64,000 bases of DNA from Clostridium weizhouense (GTDB lineage: Bacteria; Bacillota; Clostridia; Clostridiales; Clostridiaceae): assembly GCF_019431045.1 (NCBI RefSeq), contig NZ_JAHXPT010000007.1:62001-126000 (forward strand). The letters run 5' to 3'. Below are positions 47,517 through 56,424 of this stretch, in pieces. The position numbers were made by a program, and so were the translations under genes. Position 1 is the stretch's first letter. Each line of letters opens with the position of its first letter. The notes under the pieces are model-generated. The model saw only the letters and a program-made list of their open reading frames with translations, did not search any database and was not told the origin of the DNA.

Positions 47517-47992
47517 TTTTTCATTATATTATATAGTTTTGAGATGCAATCGCTTAATGTATATAAATCATCATCATTTAAGACTTCAATTCTACTTGCT
47601 AATTTAGTTTTTGCTGCATTTCTAAACTCCTCAAATATATCCAATGCTTTTTCTGTTAGCTCAACTCTAAGAATTCTTCTATCATTTTTATCACAATATC
47701 TTTTAACTAATCCATATTCTATAAGTTTATCTATTATAGGTGTCATGTTAGATTTAGATATACCTAGATTATTAGCTATTTGAGATATTGGACAAGAATT
47801 TGATTTATGAAGATATAAAATAACTTTTGTATGAGATGGAGGCATTGGAAATTTATTCATATAATCTTCAACCTCTTTTGGTGGTTTAGGAAAATTTTTT
47901 ATAAGATCATTTGTATTAAAAATATTATTTCTAACTAAGAATAAAAAAGTTAATAAAGAATCAGAAATTTTATCTAAATCTTGTTTGTGCAT
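47492..47992 (-). CDS. MarR-family transcriptional regulator
   Basis: 166 residues. Winged helix-turn-helix CPISQIANNLGISKSNMTPIIDKLIEYGLVKR followed by the wing CDKNDRRILRVELTEKA. Divergent from the efflux operon; a shared 270-base region holds a promoter for each and an 18-bp palindrome over the efflux promoter, so it most likely represses the pump genes. AAGGAG lies 8 bases before the ATG. The ligand is unknown. Confidence 0.92.
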   Translation of the reverse strand: MHKQDLDKISDSLLTFLFLVRNNIFNTNDLIKNFPKPPKEVEDYMNKFPMPPSHTKVILYLHKSNSCPISQIANNLGISKSNMTPIIDKLIEYGLVKRYCDKNDRRILRVELTEKALDIFEEFRNAAKTKLASRIEVLNDDDLYTLSDCISKLYNIMKKIEKNKTD

Positions 47993-48030
47993 TAGTACAA
48001 CTCCTTAATATGCTAATAAATACAACATAA

Positions 48031-48059
48031 ATTATAAACTAATAATAATTTTAAAACAA
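48031..48059 (-). promoter_or_regulatory. Promoter of the marR-type gene
   Basis: On the reverse strand TTGTTT (48059-48054), 17-base spacer, TATAAT (48036-48031). Confidence 0.6.
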
Positions 48060-48072
48060 GCCAAAAAGGTTA

Positions 48073-48102
48073 TTGACTTAGAATAATTATAAATTTATAA
48101 TT
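48073..48102 (+). promoter_or_regulatory. Efflux operon promoter with MarR-type palindrome
   Basis: TTGACT (48073-48078), 17-base spacer, TATAAT (48096-48101). The perfect 18-bp palindrome AATTATAAATTTATAATT (48085-48102) covers the spacer and -10 box, the expected place for a repressor dimer. A second near-palindrome, TTAATTA(T)..TATTAATTAA, lies just downstream. Confidence 0.65.
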
Positions 48103-48261
48103 AATTATACTTTATTAATTAATACTAATGTTTATAAAATTTGGACAGTAATAAACATTTTGAAAAATATTATTTTAATTGTAATAAGATGAATCTTAGG
48201 GAAAAATTTATAATATTTATTTTGGTTTAAAATGACATTAAAAAGTTTGGGGGCAATAAGT

Positions 48262-49494
48262 ATGAAAAAATATTTATCATTATTATTAATATTAGTATTT
48301 AATATAATGTGGTTAGTCAGTTGTGGAAATAAAGATGTACCAACAGAACAAGAAAAGTCAATAGCAGTATCAGTTAAAAAATCTAAAAATAGTGGCATAG
48401 AAAACAAGGATACATTTACAGGCACTACTAAAGTAGCAACAGAGACTTCTGTTACAGCAGAAATGCCTGGTATAGTAGAAAAAATATATGTATCACTTGG
48501 TCAAGAAGTTAAAAAAGGAGATGTACTTTTAACTTTAAAAGGTAATGATGTTAATAATAGTGTAAATCAGTCAAAAACAGCTTTAGATTTAGCACAAGCA
48601 AACTATAATAATACTACAAGTGGAAGTATAGAAAATCAAAAAAATCAATTAGAAAATTCATTAAAACTTGCTCAATTGCAATATGATGAAGCGAAAAGAA
48701 ATTATGATATATATACTACATTACATCAAGCAGATGCAATAAGTGAAGATCAATATAAAAAAATAGAGCTTAATTTTAATCAAGCAAAACAACAGTTAGA
48801 AATAGCACAAAAATCATATACAACATCAACAGAAAAGAGTATTCCTGAATTGCAAGAATTAGCTGAGAAACAATTAAAACAAGCTAAAGTATCATATGAA
48901 ATAGCATCTAAAAATTTGGATAAGCTTACATTAGTATCACCAGTCAATGGAATAATTACAACTAAAAATTTTGATTCTAATGAAACAATAAGTCAACAGC
49001 AACCAGTATTTATTATATCTTCTCCAAATACTTTAGAAGTAAATATAAATGTAGCACAAGCTGATATAAATAAGTTTTCGTCTGGACAAAATTTGGAAGT
49101 TGTAATAGATGGACAAACTGTAAATGGAAAAGTTCAATATGTGCCATTAGTAGTAGATCCAAAAACATCTTTATATCAAATAAAAATATTAATAGATAAT
49201 TCATCAAATACTTTTAAAGCAGGAATGTCTACAGAAGTTAATTTGAGTTTAGAAAAAAATGAGAATACAATAATTGTTCCTAAAAAAGCTGTATTTGAGG
49301 AAGATGGGAAAAAATATTTATACATAGTAAATGATGAAAAGAGAGCCATAAAAACTTCTGTAGAGACAGGGATAGAAACAGCGAATGATATTGAAATTAT
49401 ATCTGGAATTAACTCTGATAATACAATAGTTGTTGGAGGAATAACACTTATAAATGATGGAAGTAAAGTATTTCCTGTAGAAAAGGAGGACTAG
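48262..49494 (+). CDS. RND-type efflux membrane fusion lipoprotein
   Basis: 410 residues. Lipoprotein signal with lipobox LVSC (lipidated Cys near residue 20), then the fusion-protein layout: lipoyl half (TAEMPGIVEKIYVSLGQEVKKGDVLLTL), a long alpha-hairpin (residues 95-220) and returning lipoyl half (LTLVSPVNGIITTKNFDSNETI), beta-barrel and membrane-proximal domains. The start at 48262 has GGGGG upstream, and the longer frame from 48232 would bury the signal. It links to the RND pump encoded 4 bases downstream. Confidence 0.9.
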   Translation: MKKYLSLLLILVFNIMWLVSCGNKDVPTEQEKSIAVSVKKSKNSGIENKDTFTGTTKVATETSVTAEMPGIVEKIYVSLGQEVKKGDVLLTLKGNDVNNSVNQSKTALDLAQANYNNTTSGSIENQKNQLENSLKLAQLQYDEAKRNYDIYTTLHQADAISEDQYKKIELNFNQAKQQLEIAQKSYTTSTEKSIPELQELAEKQLKQAKVSYEIASKNLDKLTLVSPVNGIITTKNFDSNETISQQQPVFIISSPNTLEVNINVAQADINKFSSGQNLEVVIDGQTVNGKVQYVPLVVDPKTSLYQIKILIDNSSNTFKAGMSTEVNLSLEKNENTIIVPKKAVFEEDGKKYLYIVNDEKRAIKTSVETGIETANDIEIISGINSDNTIVVGGITLINDGSKVFPVEKED

Positions 49495-49498
49495 AGTT

Positions 49499-52400
49499 AT
49501 GAATTTAACTAAAACTTCAGTTAAACGTCCTCTTACAATAATAATGGTGTTTTTAGTTATTGTTATGTTTGGTTATATAGGCTATTTAAAAATGCCAGCA
49601 AACTTAATGCCAGATATAGAAATACCTGTAGTAATGGTAACAACACAATGGCCAGGAGCAGGACCGGAAGATATTGATGAACACATAAGTGAAAAAATTG
49701 AAGAAAAACTTTCAGCTGTATCTAATGTAAAAAAAACTGTTTCAATGTCACAGGAAAGTGTTTCAATGGTTGTAGCACAATTTGAATATGGAACAGACTT
49801 AGATGAAATATTAAATGATGTAAGATCAAAAGTTGATTCTGTTCAAGCAATGTTACCTGACGATGTTACAAAGTCAACTGTACTTAAAATGGATATGAAT
49901 GCTGAAGCAATATCACAGTTAGTTATATCAGGTGGAAATAGTTCAGAAGCTTTAATGAAGTATGCTGAAGATATTATTCAACCTAAAATTGAAGCGGTTG
50001 ACGGTGTTACAGAAGCAGGAATTAATGGCGGAGATAAGTCACAAGTAAATATAACAGCAGATCCATCTGTTTTATCTAATTATGGTGTGAGTTTACAAAC
50101 AATAAAAAGTGTATTATCTGATGCAAATAAAACTTTTCCATATGGTTCAATAACTCAAGGTGAAGATAAAATTGTATTAAGAGGTATTGATGAATTAAAT
50201 TCATTAGAAGATGTAAAACAGATTCAAATACCAGTAAGTGATGGGAATACTGTGAGATTAGATAAGATATGTGATGTTGAGTATGGAGTTGTTGAGAAAA
50301 AATCTATATATAGATATAATGGTCAAAACAGTTTAGTAATAGACATACAAAAGCAACAAGATGCAAATACTGTACAAGTTATGAATGCTGTTCATAAAGT
50401 AGTAGAAAAACTTAACTCGGATAATCCAGAATACAAAATAGAAACAGTAAATGATTCTAGTGAATATATAAATAATTCAATTAAAAGTGTAATGCAAAAT
50501 CTTGGGATAAGTGCAGTTATAGCATTTTTAGTTATATTACTTTTCTTGAAAAATATTAGAGCATCATTGGTTGTTGCAATTGCAATACCTACATCAATAA
50601 TTGGTGCTATTGCATTGTTATATTTTACTGGTGAAACTTTAAATATGGTTACATTAAGTTCGCTTGTAATAGCGGTAGGTATGGTTGTGGATAATGCAAC
50701 AGTTATTATAGAAAATATATTTCAATATAAGAAAGATACTATATTAGATATTGATGATTGTTCTATAAAGGGAACTCAAACTGTAACAAATGCAATTGTG
50801 GCATCAACATTAACTACAGTAGCTATATTTTTACCTATATTGTTTACAGAAGGATTTACAAAAATAATGTTTGGTGCGTTAGCTAAAACTCTTATATATG
50901 CATTAACACTATCATTAATAGTAGCAGTAACTCTTGTTCCTAGTATTTTTGCAAAGTTAAGTAAGGGTAAGAATTCTAGAAAATTAGTAGAGAAACCATC
51001 ACCTATTTTTAATAGGTTTAGTGAAAAATATAAAAAGATATTGAAAGTTTCTTTAAAACATAAAAAGTTAGTTGTATTTATAAGTATTTTATTATTTGTT
51101 TCATCTATATTTGGAGCTACACTTGTAGGGGTAGATTTTATGCAATCTACAGATGAAGGAAAGTTAACTGTATCAATAACGTTGCCAGAAGGACTTGAAT
51201 TAAAGGCTAATGATTATTATGTATCAATGGCAGAAAATAAGCTTTCTGATATTTCAGAAATAAAAACTACTATGACAACATTAGCTCCATCGGCGAGAAA
51301 TGGGAGTAATAATGCTAATATAGTAATAGAGTTAATTCCTAAAAGTGAAAGAAAAAAATCAACTAAAGACATAGAAAAAGAAGTTGTTAAAAGAATGGAA
51401 ACTATTCCTGATTGTGAAATAAAAGTTAGTACAAGTAGTAGTATGGTAGGGGGATCTGATGGTGTCTCTCTTGAACTAAAGGGCCCGGATATTGATGTAT
51501 TAGAAGAAATAGCAAAGCAATCAGAGAAAAAATTAAGCTCTTTAAATGGTTTTAGAAATGTGGATACATCTCTTTCTAATACAACTAAAGAAGCCCAGTT
51601 TAAGATAGATAAATATAAAGCTCAGCAATATGGCATAAATACTTCTGGAATAGCAAGTTTATTGCGTACAGCAATAAATGGAGATACTGTAACAACAGCA
51701 ACAATAGATAATTATAAAATTGATGTTAATTTGAAATATAAAGAATCTAGTATTGATAGTTTAGATGATATAAAGCAAATGAAAGTAACATCTCAAACTG
51801 GTCAGCAAATTCCAATAGTAGCATTTACAGAAATAACAATGGAAGATAGTTTAAAATCTATTTCTAAAAGTGATGGAGATTATACTATAACAATTTCAGC
51901 TACAGTGGATAACTTAGATACAAGCACAGCATCAAAACAAGCTATGAATGCTATCAATGAATTAGATATTCCGAGAGATTACAGTATTTCTTTTGGTGGA
52001 GCAACAGAAATGATGAATGAATCAATGAGTGGATTGATTTTTGCTATGATTATAGCGATAATACTTGTTTATATGGTAATGGTTGCACAGTTTGAATCAT
52101 TTAGTAAACCATTCATTATAATGTTCTGTATTCCATTTGCATTTGTTGGAGTTGTTGTTGCATTAGTGATAACAAGAGCTAATCTTAATGTTGTAGGAAT
52201 GTTAGGTTCTATATTACTTGTTGGTATAGTTGTTAATAATGGGATAGTTTTAATAGATTATATTGAACAACTTAGAAAAGCTAAGCCAAATGATAATTTA
52301 ATAGATATAGTTTCTATTGGATCAGCAACAAGACTTAGACCGGTTCTTATGACAACAATGACAACCGTTGTAGGAATGATACCAACAGCTTTAGCTTTAG

Positions 52401-52690
52401 GTGATGGAGGAGAGACAATGCAACCTCTAGCAGTAGTAATAATAGGAGGACTTTCAGTATCTACTTTAGTAACTCTTATATTGATTCCAGCTATATATAT
52501 GATATTTGATAAAGTAGAAAATAAATTCTTTAATATATTTAATAAATTTAAAGAGAAAATATCTAAAAAAGTAAATAATTTATTTTTTAGAAATAAAGAA
52601 AAAATAAATACTAATAATTATGAAATAGACCTAAAACCAATAGAAGGAAAAACAGAAGAAATATTAAATAATAACGATAAAGATAAATAA
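49499..52690 (+). CDS. RND (AcrB/MMPL-HAE1 type) efflux pump
   Basis: 1063 residues with the twelve-helix, two-large-loop RND layout starting LTKTSVKRPLTIIMVFLVIVMFGYIGYLKMPANLMPDIEIPVV. The helix-4 proton site reads GMVVDNATVIIENIF: Asp398 is kept, while the neighbouring position (Asp408 in AcrB) is Asn399. The second half has FGGATEMMNESMSGLIFAM and GIVVNNGIVLIDYI. The C-terminal 60 residues are Lys/Asn-rich and cytosolic. AGGAGGA ribosome site overlaps the end of the fusion protein gene. Substrates unknown. Confidence 0.93.
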   Translation: MNLTKTSVKRPLTIIMVFLVIVMFGYIGYLKMPANLMPDIEIPVVMVTTQWPGAGPEDIDEHISEKIEEKLSAVSNVKKTVSMSQESVSMVVAQFEYGTDLDEILNDVRSKVDSVQAMLPDDVTKSTVLKMDMNAEAISQLVISGGNSSEALMKYAEDIIQPKIEAVDGVTEAGINGGDKSQVNITADPSVLSNYGVSLQTIKSVLSDANKTFPYGSITQGEDKIVLRGIDELNSLEDVKQIQIPVSDGNTVRLDKICDVEYGVVEKKSIYRYNGQNSLVIDIQKQQDANTVQVMNAVHKVVEKLNSDNPEYKIETVNDSSEYINNSIKSVMQNLGISAVIAFLVILLFLKNIRASLVVAIAIPTSIIGAIALLYFTGETLNMVTLSSLVIAVGMVVDNATVIIENIFQYKKDTILDIDDCSIKGTQTVTNAIVASTLTTVAIFLPILFTEGFTKIMFGALAKTLIYALTLSLIVAVTLVPSIFAKLSKGKNSRKLVEKPSPIFNRFSEKYKKILKVSLKHKKLVVFISILLFVSSIFGATLVGVDFMQSTDEGKLTVSITLPEGLELKANDYYVSMAENKLSDISEIKTTMTTLAPSARNGSNNANIVIELIPKSERKKSTKDIEKEVVKRMETIPDCEIKVSTSSSMVGGSDGVSLELKGPDIDVLEEIAKQSEKKLSSLNGFRNVDTSLSNTTKEAQFKIDKYKAQQYGINTSGIASLLRTAINGDTVTTATIDNYKIDVNLKYKESSIDSLDDIKQMKVTSQTGQQIPIVAFTEITMEDSLKSISKSDGDYTITISATVDNLDTSTASKQAMNAINELDIPRDYSISFGGATEMMNESMSGLIFAMIIAIILVYMVMVAQFESFSKPFIIMFCIPFAFVGVVVALVITRANLNVVGMLGSILLVGIVVNNGIVLIDYIEQLRKAKPNDNLIDIVSIGSATRLRPVLMTTMTTVVGMIPTALALGDGGETMQPLAVVIIGGLSVSTLVTLILIPAIYMIFDKVENKFFNIFNKFKEKISKKVNNLFFRNKEKINTNNYEIDLKPIEGKTEEILNNNDKDK

Positions 52691-52716
52691 TAAGTTATTA
52701 GAAAGGAAGGAATATA

Positions 52717-53886
52717 ATGAATAACAGCTTAAAACGATTAGTATCATTGAGTATTGCAGGTTTAATAACATCAATATCATTAATTCAAATACCAGTAAGT
52801 GCTAATGCATCTAAGCCTATATTGAGTTTAGAAAAAGCTATAGATTCAGCCATAGATAATAGCTATCAAATAGTATTAAATGAGGAAAAACAGGATATGC
52901 TTGAAGATAAAGATGACTTTTATCAAGATATTGATATGGATGATGATGGATATAATGATATACAAATTAGTCAAAATGAGCAAAAGAGAAAATTTTTAAA
53001 AGATCAAATATCTGTGGATATAACCAGTAAATATAATTCTATAATAGTACTTGAAAAAGAATTACAGAACATAGATATGAGCATAGAAATTAAAACTAAA
53101 GATTATGAAACTATGGAACTGAAAAAGAATATGGGATTAATTAGTACTATTGAAATTCAAAATTCTAAAGCGGAAATAGATAAACTTAAAGCAGATAAAA
53201 AATCTAAAGAAGAAGAGATAAAAAATACTAAAAAAATTTTTTCTATAATAACAGATATAGATGTTGAAGATTATGCTTTAGAAAATAGTATAGAATTTAA
53301 ACCATTAAAATTACATGAATCTTTAGATTCTTATCTTGATGATAGAATAGATACTTATTTTAGATATAATAAAAAATTAGCTAAATGGGTTGAAGATAAC
53401 TATACAGATACATCAGGATCTAAACCAGTTCCGCCAAATGCAAATGATGAGAAGTATAATGAAAAAGATGAAAATGGAAAACTTAAAAATGATTTTGAAG
53501 GTGATTTAAAACAATGGAAAGTAGATTATCAAAATTGGATATCATCATCTCTAAAAGATATAGAAAATGAATATAATGCGGATACGGCATTAGATTCAGT
53601 AAATGATGCTAAGAGGACTATGAAGCAAACATTGCTTACCACTTATACAAAACTTGTTACATTAGAAGGTAATATATCTTCAATGAAGTCACAGCTTGAA
53701 GTATTATATAATAAAACTAAGATAACTAAGTTACAATATGATCTTGCATTAATTACAAAACAAGATTATTATAACCAATTGTTATCTACTCAGCAGTTAG
53801 AAGTTAGTTATGAATCTTTAATTAATAGTTATAATGATTTAAAAGAAAAAATAGATAAACCTTGGACACTTTCTTCAGGGATATAG
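52717..53886 (+). CDS. TolC-like coiled-coil protein, secreted
   Basis: 389 residues: signal peptide (residues 1-33, ending near ANA), then long helices with heptad pattern arranged as two hairpin-like halves separated by an acidic, proline-containing middle (about 215-290) that includes a short DxDxDG-like DIDMDDDGYND near residue 70. The spacing LSLEKAIDSAIDNSYQI and LQYDLALITKQDYYNQLLSTQQLEVSYESLINSYNDL matches the outer-membrane-efflux family, but no outer membrane or beta barrel is expected. Co-operonic with the fusion protein and RND pump. GAAAGGAAGG ribosome site. Confidence 0.75.
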   Translation: MNNSLKRLVSLSIAGLITSISLIQIPVSANASKPILSLEKAIDSAIDNSYQIVLNEEKQDMLEDKDDFYQDIDMDDDGYNDIQISQNEQKRKFLKDQISVDITSKYNSIIVLEKELQNIDMSIEIKTKDYETMELKKNMGLISTIEIQNSKAEIDKLKADKKSKEEEIKNTKKIFSIITDIDVEDYALENSIEFKPLKLHESLDSYLDDRIDTYFRYNKKLAKWVEDNYTDTSGSKPVPPNANDEKYNEKDENGKLKNDFEGDLKQWKVDYQNWISSSLKDIENEYNADTALDSVNDAKRTMKQTLLTTYTKLVTLEGNISSMKSQLEVLYNKTKITKLQYDLALITKQDYYNQLLSTQQLEVSYESLINSYNDLKEKIDKPWTLSSGI

Positions 53887-53894
53887 TAAAACAG

Positions 53895-53940
53895 GCAATT
53901 ACAAAACTATTTTAAAGGTAGTTTGTAATTGCTTATTTTA
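53895..53940 (+). terminator. Terminator of the efflux operon
   Basis: GCAATTACAAAACTA (53895-53909) pairs with TAGTTTGTAATTGC (53919-53932), one bulge; TTATTTTATT follows. The next 290 bases to 54233 hold no gene. Confidence 0.8.
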
Positions 53941-54233
53941 TTCTTTAGGGAAGTATATTTTTTAAAGTCAGTGGATAACTTACATTATATTTTTGCTTAA
54001 AGATTGAGAAATAAAACCTAAAGAATATGTAGACAATTCAAATTATATAAATAGTATTTTAAAATATATTTTTAATTTATATAATAATATTTATAATCAA
54101 AATAATTAGTGTATGGATTTTTTTGTTTCCCAATGTATATTATTACATATACAAAATAAATCTAATATTGTATAAAAGGACATGTTATAATAATTATATT
54201 GATGATACATATTTTACTGAGGAGGAAGAGATA

Positions 54234-55469
54234 ATGCAAAAAATTTTTAAAAGTTTAATATTTTCATTAATTATATTAAGCTCTATAAGTGTTAACGTAT
54301 TTGCATTTGAAAAAGTTAATAGTGCTCAAGAATTAGAAAATAGCATGTATAATAATTTAAAGAATTGGAATACCGATTTTGTACTTTATTATGAGGGGAA
54401 TGACATTGATAATAGTAACAAAATTAAAGATGTATTTGAAGAAGCATGCAAAAGGGATGATTACTTAGAAAGATCTGTTAGTAATTATAGAATTTTAATT
54501 AGAGGAACAGAACAGAATGTTACTGTAACATATAGAACAACTAAAGAACAAGAGACTTATATAAATTCTGAATTAAAAAGAATATCAAATAATTTAATAG
54601 ATAAGAATATGACTGATATTGATAAAGTAGTAGCTATAAATAATTACTTAGTAAAAATATACAAATATGATGATGAGCTTAAGTCAGATAATGTATATTC
54701 TGCATTAACAACAGGTAAAACTATTTGTCAGGGATATGCTATGACAGCATATAAGATGTTTAATTTTGTAGGAATAGAATCCAGAATAGTAATAGGAACA
54801 ATGAATAACATTGGACATGCTTGGAATCAAGTTAAAGTTAATGGACAATGGTATCATTTAGATGTAACTAATAATGATAATGTAGTAAGAGATAAATATC
54901 TTTTGGTAAGTGATGGATTTTTGAAGAACAGTGGATTTGAGTGGGATAATTCAGAGTACTCATTATCGCCATATAATTATTATAAATCATCAACTAGTTA
55001 TGTTGATTATAATAATGATAAAGAAAAAGATATATCACAAAGTTATAATGGAGGATATTGGTATAAAAAAGATGGTTTTTGGTATTATTGGAGAGGTTCA
55101 GGAGTAAATGCTTTAGGATGGCTTAATAATGACAGTAATTGGTACTATTTAGGTAAAGACGGTAAAATGAAGCTTGGTTGGGTATATGATTATGGAAATT
55201 GGTACTATTTATCACAAGATGGAAGAATGAAAACAGGTTGGATATATAGTGGGAATAAATGGTATTGTTTAGGGGCAAATGGAGAATTAAAAACAGGTTG
55301 GATATATAATAATGGAAATTGGTATTACTTAGGAAAAGATGGAGGCATGAAAATAGGGTGGATATATGATCAGGGAAATTGGTATTATTGTTGGTCAGAT
55401 GGTAAAATGGCATATAATACAGTAGTTAATGGATATAAATTAAATTCAAATGGAGCTTGGACAAATTAA
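54234..55469 (+). CDS. Secreted transglutaminase-like protein with cell-wall-binding repeats
   Basis: 411 residues. Signal peptide ending near VFA-F (residue 22). Transglutaminase/protease-like core at about 100-215 with catalytic triad Cys165 (KTICQGYA), His195 (GHAWNQV) and Asp210 (HLDVTN). From about 285 to the end five to six aromatic repeats of about 20 residues (GWxxxxxNWYYLxxDGxMKxGW), the CW_binding_1/choline-binding type, which tether the protein to wall polymers. Start at 54234 is set by GGAGGAAGAG; the frame open from 54123 is rejected. Such proteins may crosslink or cleave surface proteins; activity is not proven. Confidence 0.88.
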   Translation: MQKIFKSLIFSLIILSSISVNVFAFEKVNSAQELENSMYNNLKNWNTDFVLYYEGNDIDNSNKIKDVFEEACKRDDYLERSVSNYRILIRGTEQNVTVTYRTTKEQETYINSELKRISNNLIDKNMTDIDKVVAINNYLVKIYKYDDELKSDNVYSALTTGKTICQGYAMTAYKMFNFVGIESRIVIGTMNNIGHAWNQVKVNGQWYHLDVTNNDNVVRDKYLLVSDGFLKNSGFEWDNSEYSLSPYNYYKSSTSYVDYNNDKEKDISQSYNGGYWYKKDGFWYYWRGSGVNALGWLNNDSNWYYLGKDGKMKLGWVYDYGNWYYLSQDGRMKTGWIYSGNKWYCLGANGELKTGWIYNNGNWYYLGKDGGMKIGWIYDQGNWYYCWSDGKMAYNTVVNGYKLNSNGAWTN

Positions 55470-55511
55470 AAAAGACTATTATAAAATGTATATTTATAAC
55501 TTTTCATGAAT

Positions 55512-55563
55512 AAAAACCATGCATATAAAGAAATTTGTTTTCTTATTTATGCATGGTTTTTTA
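55512..55563 (+). terminator. Terminator after the transglutaminase-like gene
   Basis: AAAACCATGCATA (55513-55525) pairs perfectly with TATGCATGGTTTT (55548-55560), with A-rich and T-rich flanks. Confidence 0.9.
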
Positions 55564-55572
55564 TATAAGAAT

Positions 55573-55631
55573 TTATATTAATAAACAGTTGTAAATATAT
55601 AATTTCCAATAAAATTTGTTTATTAATATAA
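55573..55631. repeat. AT-rich intergenic repeat, palindromic copy B
   Basis: TTATATTAATAAACA (55573-55587) is the exact complement of TGTTTATTAATATAA (55617-55631). The right arm is repeat module 1 (55607-55630). Confidence 0.6.
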
Positions 55632-55765
55632 CTCTTAGAATATTTATAAATTCGATGACTTATCAGTATAGTGATTAAGTTATATAGAAACATTATGATA
55701 TATGATTCTAACTTAGGTACTATTAATGAAAAATATAATTTTTCATAAAAATTTTATAAATTCAA

Positions 55766-55785
55766 TAACTTAATTAGAACATATA
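55766..55785 (+). repeat. AT-rich intergenic repeat, module 2 copy
   Basis: TAACTTAATTAGAACATATA, one mismatch to 2601-2620. Confidence 0.45.
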
Positions 55786-55937
55786 TATAAATATAAAAAA
55801 ATGTGGAATTTCTAGCGCAAATATATATATTATAATATAGACAAAACTAAATTATATGATAAAATAAATCATGGGTATAAAGTAAATAGAAAAAGAGGTG
55901 ATTTTATAGTAAATAAAATAACAAAAAATAAATAAGA

Positions 55938-56285
55938 AGCGCCAGAACTTAAGTGATAATATAATTAGCAATGAATTTATTAATGAGTTAGTGTTAAAAT
56001 ATAAAAGATTTAATATTAATTTGTGATATATACTATTTAATCTTTTTTAAAGAAAACTTTACTCATATAAGTTTGATGAGTAAGTCTAATTAATTAAATC
56101 ATAGATTTAGAGTGTAATTTACCTAAGTATACTGGGTAAGTTTTACTTGCTAAATAAAAGATTTAGATAATAACTTAAGTTGACGAGGTTGGGGAGTATC
56201 GAAACTTCGGCGGATGCCCCGCGGTATTTGCACTACCGTTAACGACTGGCAAAACTATGAAGCGATTCATAGTACAAATTCAGTC
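55938..56285 (+). ncRNA. glmS ribozyme-riboswitch with a long P1 insertion
   Basis: Self-cleaving RNA activated by glucosamine 6-phosphate. The cleavage site is A55938/G55939 in AGCGCCAGAACTT. P1 is AACTTAAGT (55946-55954) with ACTTAAGTT (56173-56181). The core GACGAGG (56182-56188), GGGG..TATCGAA..TTCGGCGGATGCCCC, P3 CGGTA/TACCG and P4 GACTG/CAGTC with inner ACTATGAA/TTCATAGT follow the family closely. The P1 loop is about 218 nt (55955-56172), with at least three hairpins, instead of a short loop. A possible -10 TATAAT lies at 55831-55836. Downstream, glmS starts 139 bases after the end. Confidence 0.94.
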
Positions 56286-56424
56286 AGGTGTTAAAGCCTT
56301 CAAAATTTTATAAATTTTTAGGTCCTAGGATTATTATGCCCTTTTTTATTATTTATTATAAGTTAGGACAAAATTATAAAAGAAGTTAAAAAATATTATA
56401 AAAGTAAGGAAGGAAGATTTTTAT

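Noticed and set aside
54123..54233. N-terminal extension of the transglutaminase-like protein
   Set aside because: No ribosome site; a strong site and a proper signal peptide begin at 54234.
55669..55720. Possible additional hairpin TTAAGTTATATAG.. near 55.7 kb
   Set aside because: Only short, imperfect pairing, expected by chance at this AT content.
55896..55935. Ribosome-site-like AGAGGTGAT followed by a tiny open frame just before the glmS ribozyme
   Set aside because: No usable start codon follows; it is followed by stops within a few codons. Probably chance, though leader peptides cannot be fully excluded.
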